Part shown: positions 6,925-11,114 of the stretch, piece after piece
Numbering within the stretch: position 1 is the first letter of the stretch
How the letters are laid out: each line of letters starts with the position of its first letter
Source of the DNA: Candidatus Aminicenantota bacterium
Lineage (GTDB): Bacteria; Acidobacteriota; Aminicenantia; Aminicenantales; UBA8522
Direction of reading: 5' to 3'
NCBI GenBank assembly: GCA_003524335.1
Contig: DQHV01000407.1
Location: 8,063-19,176, forward strand
DNA: 11,114 nucleotides
The notes under the pieces: generated by a model
What the model was told of the DNA's origin: nothing
Databases searched by the model: none
What the model saw: only the letters and a program-made list of their open reading frames with translations
Translations under genes and position numbers: made by a program

Positions 6925-7059
6925 TTGACACTCTACAATGAGTAGAATATTATGGACGCATGAAGTTATTAATCCTATCGAAGAATGGGAGATTGGCCCC
7001 TTTGTCCGAGGAACTCGAGCGGCCTCTCATGGAAATCCTTTGGACAAAAGGATCGATGA
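6924..7059 (+). repeat. Direct repeat copy B: promoter, operator and 5' end of the intact blaI
   Basis: This is the intact counterpart of copy A at 6327-6462, continuing into a complete repressor gene. Identity covers -35, operator arms, start codon and coding bases. Differences include the five-base operator centre and the bases between -10 and ATG. Confidence 0.85.
6925..6953 (+). promoter_or_regulatory. Promoter and autoregulatory operator of the blaI operon
   Basis: TTGACA (6925-6930), 17 bases, then TATTAT (6948-6953) form a strong sigma70-like promoter. The spacer contains ACTCTAC (6930-6936), AATGA, GTAGAAT (6942-6948), with perfect five-base inner arms. The start codon at 6960 is only seven bases after the -10 box, where transcription normally begins, so the mRNA is probably leaderless. 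BlaI-family repressors usually bind such dyads in their own promoters. Confidence 0.8.
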
Positions 7060-7379
7060 GGGGACGAGACCTTTATACAGAGATCCGCCGGGAGCGGAAC
7101 ATCGCCTACACGACGGCCCTGACAGTCCTGGGTCGATTATCCACAAAAGGCTTCATCAAGAAGGATCGGGAGTCCGGTACGATCCTGTTTACTCCTGCGG
7201 TCTCCCGGCAGGCTTATGAGAGCATGGTCACGGAGGGTTTCGTTCAAAAGGCTTTTGAAATATCGCCGGACTTGGCCATCTCGGCTTTCGCCGACATGTT
7301 CTACAAAATGCCGAAGGGAAGCCTCGATAATCTCGAAAAACTGCTCGAAAAGAAGAAGAGCGGAAAAAATCGTGGCTAA
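6960..7379 (+). CDS. blaI: BlaI/MecI/CopY-family winged-helix repressor
   Basis: This 139-residue protein has the size and layout of BlaI and MecI. Residues about 12-75 form the winged helix-turn-helix, with EILWTKGSMRGRDLYTEI followed by the recognition helix IAYTTALTVLGRLSTKGFIK. The C-terminal part (about 80-130) would be the helical dimerisation region. There is no Cys or His in the whole protein, so it lacks the C-terminal Cys cluster by which CopY senses copper. Derepression probably needs proteolysis or another partner. The M56 protease gene follows after seven bases, as in blaI-blaR1 pairs. The start at 6960 has no ribosome binding site and sits at the expected transcription start, so a leaderless message is likely. 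I infer that it represses its own operon, including the second efflux set, and the lipoprotein gene at 6480. Confidence 0.92.
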   Translation: MKLLILSKNGRLAPLSEELERPLMEILWTKGSMRGRDLYTEIRRERNIAYTTALTVLGRLSTKGFIKKDRESGTILFTPAVSRQAYESMVTEGFVQKAFEISPDLAISAFADMFYKMPKGSLDNLEKLLEKKKSGKNRG

Positions 7380-7386
7380 GGCGAGG

Positions 7387-8271
7387 ATGAATCCCGCCCT
7401 GCTTTTGGGCGGGTTTTCTGTGCTCTCCCTCCTGATCCTTTTTCAGCTCTACAGGCATCCGGAAACGGCCCTCCTCTTGTTCTCCCTGCCGAGTCCGGAA
7501 GCTCTTGCCTGCAACCTCCGCTGCCTGGGTATCACGCCTTTCCTGCAGGTTCTAGGAGAAACGGGCAAAGCGCTCCTCCTCGTCTTCATGTCATTATCAT
7601 TCCTTTACGCCCTTTTCCGAACTGTCTCGAGGATCCTGCGGACGGCCGCTTTCGTCGATCGTGCCGAGCGAAATGCGGTTCGGATCAGGGATATCCCCCG
7701 ATTTCCTTTCCTGGATAACGTCACGGTCTTCGAGGACCGCTTGCCGCTGGCCTTTACGGGCGGCTTCCTGAAGCCGCGGGTCTTTCTGTCCACCAGGCTC
7801 GCGGAGATCCTGGACGATAAGGAACTCCGTGCGGTCGTCCTCCACGAGTCCCATCACCAAAGATCGAAGGACCCCTTGAAGGGCTTGGCTGTCTCTTTCA
7901 TATCGGATTTTCTGTTCTTCCTTCCGATCAGCAGTTTCCTCAAGAGGATCTTCCATCTCACGTCGGAGTTGACGGCGGACGCCTATTCCGTCAGCTCCCA
8001 AGTCGACCCGATGGACCTCGTCAGCTCGCTCTTGAAGGTTCAAAAGCTCAATGGCCCGGCGGCTTCCTGGTTTTTCGACCCGACGAGGGAAAGGGCCAAC
8101 CATCTTCTGGGCCAGCCGGCGAGGATCTCGCTCCCTCTAAAAAGATCCTTCCTCACGTTGGTTTTATTGGCCATCACGGCCCTCGTCGCGCTCGTGCCGG
8201 TTAAAAAGAGCGTCTCTTCACTGTTCATCGATCACGACAAGACCTGCGCCTTGCGCTCCGGCCAGAGATAG
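7387..8271 (+). CDS. M56-family (BlaR1/MecR1-like) membrane metalloprotease without a penicillin-binding sensor
   Basis: This 294-residue membrane protein has the M56 zinc-protease signature VVLHESHHQRSKD (HExxH at His153-His157), with downstream TSELTADAY (Glu194, Asp198) as the likely third ligand region. Hydrophobic segments are at about 3-21, 61-78, 166-184 and 254-272. BlaR1 proteins are about twice as long because of a C-terminal beta-lactam sensor; here the chain ends 22 residues after the last membrane segment. Two possible sensor elements should face the periplasm: a loop with CNLRC (Cys42, Cys46) and a tail with DHDKTC (His283, Cys287). By analogy it would cleave or inactivate BlaI when a signal, perhaps metal, is felt. 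The ATG at 7387 has AAGG about five bases upstream; an in-frame GTG at 7372 is an alternative. The next gene starts 22 bases later, in the same operon. Confidence 0.85.
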   Translation: MNPALLLGGFSVLSLLILFQLYRHPETALLLFSLPSPEALACNLRCLGITPFLQVLGETGKALLLVFMSLSFLYALFRTVSRILRTAAFVDRAERNAVRIRDIPRFPFLDNVTVFEDRLPLAFTGGFLKPRVFLSTRLAEILDDKELRAVVLHESHHQRSKDPLKGLAVSFISDFLFFLPISSFLKRIFHLTSELTADAYSVSSQVDPMDLVSSLLKVQKLNGPAASWFFDPTRERANHLLGQPARISLPLKRSFLTLVLLAITALVALVPVKKSVSSLFIDHDKTCALRSGQR

Positions 8272-8293
8272 GGGTTGCCTGTAGGAGGTGAAT

Positions 8294-9565
8294 ATGAAAA
8301 GGACGGTCTCCTTATGCATTTTATTGTTGCTCCCGGCGCTTCTGCCAGCCCAGGAAGACGCGGCGCGCCTCGGCGACCTCCTCAAACAAGCGCTGGAAAG
8401 GAACCCGAAGATCAAATCAGTCGGATTCGAGGCCGACGCCATGTCCTTCCGGATCCCCCAGGAAAAAAGCTTGCCCGATCCGATGATCAGCTTCAGCCTG
8501 AAGAACATGGGCTTTCCCAAGTTCACCCTCGGCCAGGAAGTGATGAGCGGGGTCGGGCTATCCTTCTCCCAGGCCATCCCGTTTCCCGGCAAGCTCCGGA
8601 TCAAAGGCGAGATCGCCGCAAAAGCCTTCGAGAGGACGAAAGAGGTCCGAAACTCCGTCGTTCTGGGCGTCCTCAAGGACGTTAAAACTGCCTATTTCGA
8701 GCTTTATGCCCTGCACAAGTCCATCGCCATCCTCCAGGAACAGAAAGCCCTCCTGCAAAGGGCGCTCGAACTGACCGAGACGAAGTACTCCGTCGGGAGC
8801 GGCGTCCAGTCGGACGTCCTGAAGGCAAAGGTCGAGATCTCGAGGATGGACGAGATGATCACGCCGATGGCCGAGATGATCATATCCCTCCAAGCACGGA
8901 TCAACTTGCTCCTGGACTTCCCCGGGGATAAACCCCTGGGAACGCCCCAGGACCAGGGAGTCGAAAGCCTCCCAATTTCGCTTGAGGAGCTCAAGAGGGC
9001 CGCGGAAGAAAATTCCCCCGCGATCAAGGAAGCCGCTTTGATGATCGAGGAAGGGGGAAAGATGGTCGCGTTCGCCAGGAAAGAGCTTTCTCCCAACTTC
9101 GTCGTCGGGGCAGGCTGGGAATTCAAAGGCAGGCTGCCCAGCATGTACGAGGTCATGGTCGGGTTCGAGATCCCGCTCTATGGCAAGACGAAGCAGTCCA
9201 AGATGCTCGAGGAATCACTCGTCCGCCTCGAGAGCTCGAAGAGCGGCCTCCTTTCCATGAAGAACGACGTGATCTTCATGGTGACAGAGGATTATCTCAA
9301 GGCCCGGTCGGCCGAGAGCCTGATCAAGCTGTACAAAGACAAGATCATCCCGCTGGCCTCCCTGACCGTGGAATCTTCGTTGGTCAGCTATCAGGTCAAC
9401 AAGACCGATTTTCTGGCCCTGCTGACAGATATCAATACCCATTTTTCATTTCAATTGGCCTATTACAGGGAGCTGGCCGAACTCTGGAGCTCGATCGCCC
9501 GGCTGGAAGAGTATTCGGCGAAAGAGATCGTGAATTGGGGAGGGAACGATGAAGACAATCTTTAA
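8294..9565 (+). CDS. TolC-family outer membrane efflux protein (CusC-like), second system
   Basis: This 423-residue outer-membrane channel subunit belongs to the second efflux set. The signal peptide is MKRTVSLCILLLLPALLPAQ, with cleavage expected near AQ-ED. It has the long-helix outer membrane efflux repeats: SLPDPMISFSLKNMG and LSFSQAIPFPGKLRIKGEIA in the first half, and VGFEIPLYGKTKQSKMLEES in the second. It is clearly different in sequence from the channel at 420. AGGAGG at 8283-8288 is five bases before the ATG at 8294; an in-frame GTG at 8288 falls inside that ribosome binding site and is rejected. The gene lies 22 bases after the M56 gene and overlaps the adaptor gene by 17 bases, so it should be transcribed from the blaI promoter. 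Confidence 0.9.
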   Translation: MKRTVSLCILLLLPALLPAQEDAARLGDLLKQALERNPKIKSVGFEADAMSFRIPQEKSLPDPMISFSLKNMGFPKFTLGQEVMSGVGLSFSQAIPFPGKLRIKGEIAAKAFERTKEVRNSVVLGVLKDVKTAYFELYALHKSIAILQEQKALLQRALELTETKYSVGSGVQSDVLKAKVEISRMDEMITPMAEMIISLQARINLLLDFPGDKPLGTPQDQGVESLPISLEELKRAAEENSPAIKEAALMIEEGGKMVAFARKELSPNFVVGAGWEFKGRLPSMYEVMVGFEIPLYGKTKQSKMLEESLVRLESSKSGLLSMKNDVIFMVTEDYLKARSAESLIKLYKDKIIPLASLTVESSLVSYQVNKTDFLALLTDINTHFSFQLAYYRELAELWSSIARLEEYSAKEIVNWGGNDEDNL

Positions 9566-10973
9566 GATAGCGGCCATAGGTCTGACGGCACTCGCGGTCA
9601 TACTCTTCGCGTCCTGCAAGGGGAAAAGCGGAACGTCCGCGACGGCCGGGGCCGCGGGACAGGAGCAGGGCCAGGTGGCCAAAGCGAGACCTGCATCCGA
9701 GAAGACGATCTATCACTGCCCCATGCATCCAACCTACACTTCGGACAAGCCTGGGGATTGTCCCATTTGCGGGATGAAGCTTGTTCCCATGGAGAAGGAG
9801 GAAAAGCAAGCCGCCACGCCTCCCCCGGCTCCCAAGAAAAAGACCATGTACCGTTCGACCATGAGCCCTGGAGAGATCTCCGATAAACCGGGCAAGGACT
9901 CGATGGGCATGGAGATGGTCCCCTTCGAGGTTGAAGAGAGCGGGTCCATCACTGAGGTCGGCGGGAGGATCCAGGTCAAGATCAGTGCGGAGCGGCAGCA
10001 GCTCATCGGCATCAAGACGGCGCTCGTGAAGTCGCAGTCCATCCACAAGCTCATTCAGGCGGTCGGCCGGGTGGATTATGCCGAGCCGAACATCTCGATC
10101 GTCAACCTCAAGTTCGACGGCTGGGTGGAAAAACTCTTCGTGAATTCCACCGGACGGGCCGTTCGGAAGGGCGAGCCCCTTTTCGACATCTACAGCCCCG
10201 AACTCGTCTCGGCTCAGCAGGAATATCTCATCGCGCTCAAAGCCGGTGCGACGCTCGGCGATGCCGCGTCTCTCCTCAACTCCGCTCGGGAGAAGCTGAG
10301 GCTCTGGGATATCACGGACAGCCAGGTCGAGGAACTCGGGCGAACCCGGCAATTCAAGAAGACCGTAACGGTCTATTCTCCCTCTCCCGGGATCGTGGTC
10401 GAGAAGAACGTCCTCCAGGGGCAGAAGATCATGGCCGGAGAGAATCTGTTCAAGATCGCCGACCTCTCCCGGGTCTGGATCCTCGGCGAGATCTACGAGT
10501 ATGAGCTGCCATTCATCAAGACGGGCCAAGAGGCGAAGATCTCCCTCTCCTATTATCCCGGGGAATCTTTTGCCGGGAAGATCATTTACATTTATCCTTA
10601 TCTTAAGCCCGAGACCCGAACGAACCAGGTCCGGATCGAGGTCGCCAATCCCGGCCTCAAGCTGAAGCCCGAAATGTTCGCCAGCCTCGAGATCCATGTC
10701 GACTACGGGACGAAGCTGACCGTCCCCGCCGGCGCCGTCCTGGACGCCGGCGTATCCAAGATCGTCTTCGTGGCCAAGGGCGACGGGTACTTCGAGCCGC
10801 GCGAGGTCAAGCTCGGCGTCAAGGGCGAGAATCTGTTCGAGGTCCTCGACGGGCTCGGCGACGGCGAGAACGTCGTCACGTCGGCCAACTTCCTCATCGA
10901 CTCCGAGTCGAGCCTCAAGGCCGCTCTCAGCCGGATGACCAAGGGATCAACGGAAGAACACGAACATGATTGA
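9549..10973 (+). CDS. CusB-like periplasmic adaptor with heavy-metal-binding domains, second system
   Basis: This 474-residue adaptor starts with a lipoprotein-type signal ending LFASC (Cys23). Residues 55-80 (YHCPMHP, then CPICGMKLVPM) are a heavy-metal-binding domain with Cys57, His60, Cys71 and Cys74. Residues 101-126 (YRSTMSPGEI, SDKPGKDSMGMEMVPF) are a second related unit that has Met instead of Cys and resembles the segment often found at the front of copper-type adaptors. The lipoyl-like barrel starts at about 180 (FDGWVEKLFVNSTG), followed by a short hairpin at about 219-265 and the beta-barrel region. The chain ends EEHEHD, a possible metal-binding tail. Its ATG lies inside the end of the channel gene, with AGGGA just upstream, and its end overlaps the next start by eight bases. 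Copper or silver export is the best inference. Confidence 0.93.
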   Translation: MKTIFKIAAIGLTALAVILFASCKGKSGTSATAGAAGQEQGQVAKARPASEKTIYHCPMHPTYTSDKPGDCPICGMKLVPMEKEEKQAATPPPAPKKKTMYRSTMSPGEISDKPGKDSMGMEMVPFEVEESGSITEVGGRIQVKISAERQQLIGIKTALVKSQSIHKLIQAVGRVDYAEPNISIVNLKFDGWVEKLFVNSTGRAVRKGEPLFDIYSPELVSAQQEYLIALKAGATLGDAASLLNSAREKLRLWDITDSQVEELGRTRQFKKTVTVYSPSPGIVVEKNVLQGQKIMAGENLFKIADLSRVWILGEIYEYELPFIKTGQEAKISLSYYPGESFAGKIIYIYPYLKPETRTNQVRIEVANPGLKLKPEMFASLEIHVDYGTKLTVPAGAVLDAGVSKIVFVAKGDGYFEPREVKLGVKGENLFEVLDGLGDGENVVTSANFLIDSESSLKAALSRMTKGSTEEHEHD

Positions 10974-11114
10974 AAAGATCATCGAGTTCTCGGCGAAGAA
11001 CAAGTACATCGTTCTCATCTTCGTCGCCGCGGCCATCGTCGGGGCGGTCTACGCCGTCCGGAATATCCCGCTCGACGCCATCCCGGACCTCTCGGACACC
11101 CAGGTCATCATCTA
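10966..11114 (+). CDS. CusA-like heavy-metal RND pump, second system (partial, cut by the right edge)
   Basis: Only the first 49 codons are in the window. The peptide starts MIEKIIEFSAKNKYIVLIF, enters a membrane helix at about 14-32, and continues with NIPLDAIPDLSDTQVII. This is the conserved N-terminal motif of CusA-type pumps (PVDALPDLSDVQVI in E. coli as I recall it). The start overlaps the adaptor stop by eight bases, so it is coupled to it. With the adaptor's metal-binding domains, this points to a CusCBA-type copper or silver efflux system. The catalytic and methionine-binding residues lie outside the window. Confidence 0.9.
   Translation, partial: MIEKIIEFSAKNKYIVLIFVAAAIVGAVYAVRNIPLDAIPDLSDTQVII

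Noticed and set aside
7216..7386. N-terminal extension of the M56 protein back to 7216
   Set aside because: It overlaps blaI in another frame and gives an Arg/Ser/Cys-rich tail unlike M56 proteins; the membrane helix starts at the ATG at 7387.
6960..8271. Beta-lactam resistance regulation (blaI-blaR1)
   Set aside because: The M56 protein has no penicillin-binding sensor domain and no beta-lactamase gene is present; the neighbours are metal efflux genes.
9432..10697. 421-codon open frame on the minus strand
   Set aside because: Antisense shadow of the second adaptor gene, with a composition full of Asp, Leu, Gly and Arg and no recognisable domain.
1..11114. CRISPR arrays, insertion sequences, tRNA or rRNA genes
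   Set aside because: I saw no spaced repeat array, transposase, terminal inverted repeats or recognisable RNA gene; the only duplication is the blaI 5' segment.

Overview
The window comes from a GC-rich diderm (Gram-negative-type) bacterium. It encodes outer-membrane TolC-like factors, periplasmic adaptors with lipoprotein-type signals, and inner-membrane RND pumps. A BlaI-type repressor paired with an M56 membrane protease, next to CusCBA-like genes and in high-GC3 coding sequence, recalls Acidobacteriota, Aminicenantes and similar lineages. That placement is a guess from gene style; nothing here fixes the taxon.

Layout. The left edge (1-144) may hold the start of a minus-strand gene that leaves the window, followed by about 275 bases with no convincing gene. 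Positions 420-6310 form a tightly packed operon for a first tripartite heavy-metal-type RND efflux system: TolC-like factor, adaptor with an extra N-terminal domain, and RND pump. The pump does not carry the TM4 signature I expect for CusA or CzcA. Positions 6310-6845 hold a hairpin, a strong sigma70-like promoter with an embedded palindrome, a truncated copy of the 5' end of a blaI gene, and a small lipoprotein with three His-Thr-His motifs. From 6925 the same promoter and palindrome recur in front of an intact blaI-like repressor gene. It is followed by an M56 (BlaR1/MecR1-like) protease that lacks any penicillin-binding sensor domain, and then by a second, CusCBA-like set: TolC-like factor, adaptor with a heavy-metal-binding domain, and the start of a CusA-like pump cut by the right edge.

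How the parts may work together (inference). BlaI would hold down its own operon (blaI, M56 protease and second efflux set) and, through the duplicated promoter, the His-rich lipoprotein. BlaI has no Cys or His, so it is unlikely to sense metal itself. The M56 protein carries a Cys-x3-Cys loop and a Cys/His/Asp tail on the predicted periplasmic side and could be the sensor that relieves repression. The lipoprotein and the adaptor metal-binding modules would act in the periplasm, with the pumps exporting copper, silver or a similar cation.

The most striking feature is a direct duplication of 136 bases (6327-6462 and 6924-7059, about 82% identical by hand count). It carries promoter, palindromic operator and the first 33 or so codons of blaI. 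The upstream copy has lost the rest of the gene and now runs, in frame and without a stop, into the lipoprotein gene. In both copies the ATG lies seven bases after the -10 box, so both transcripts may be leaderless.
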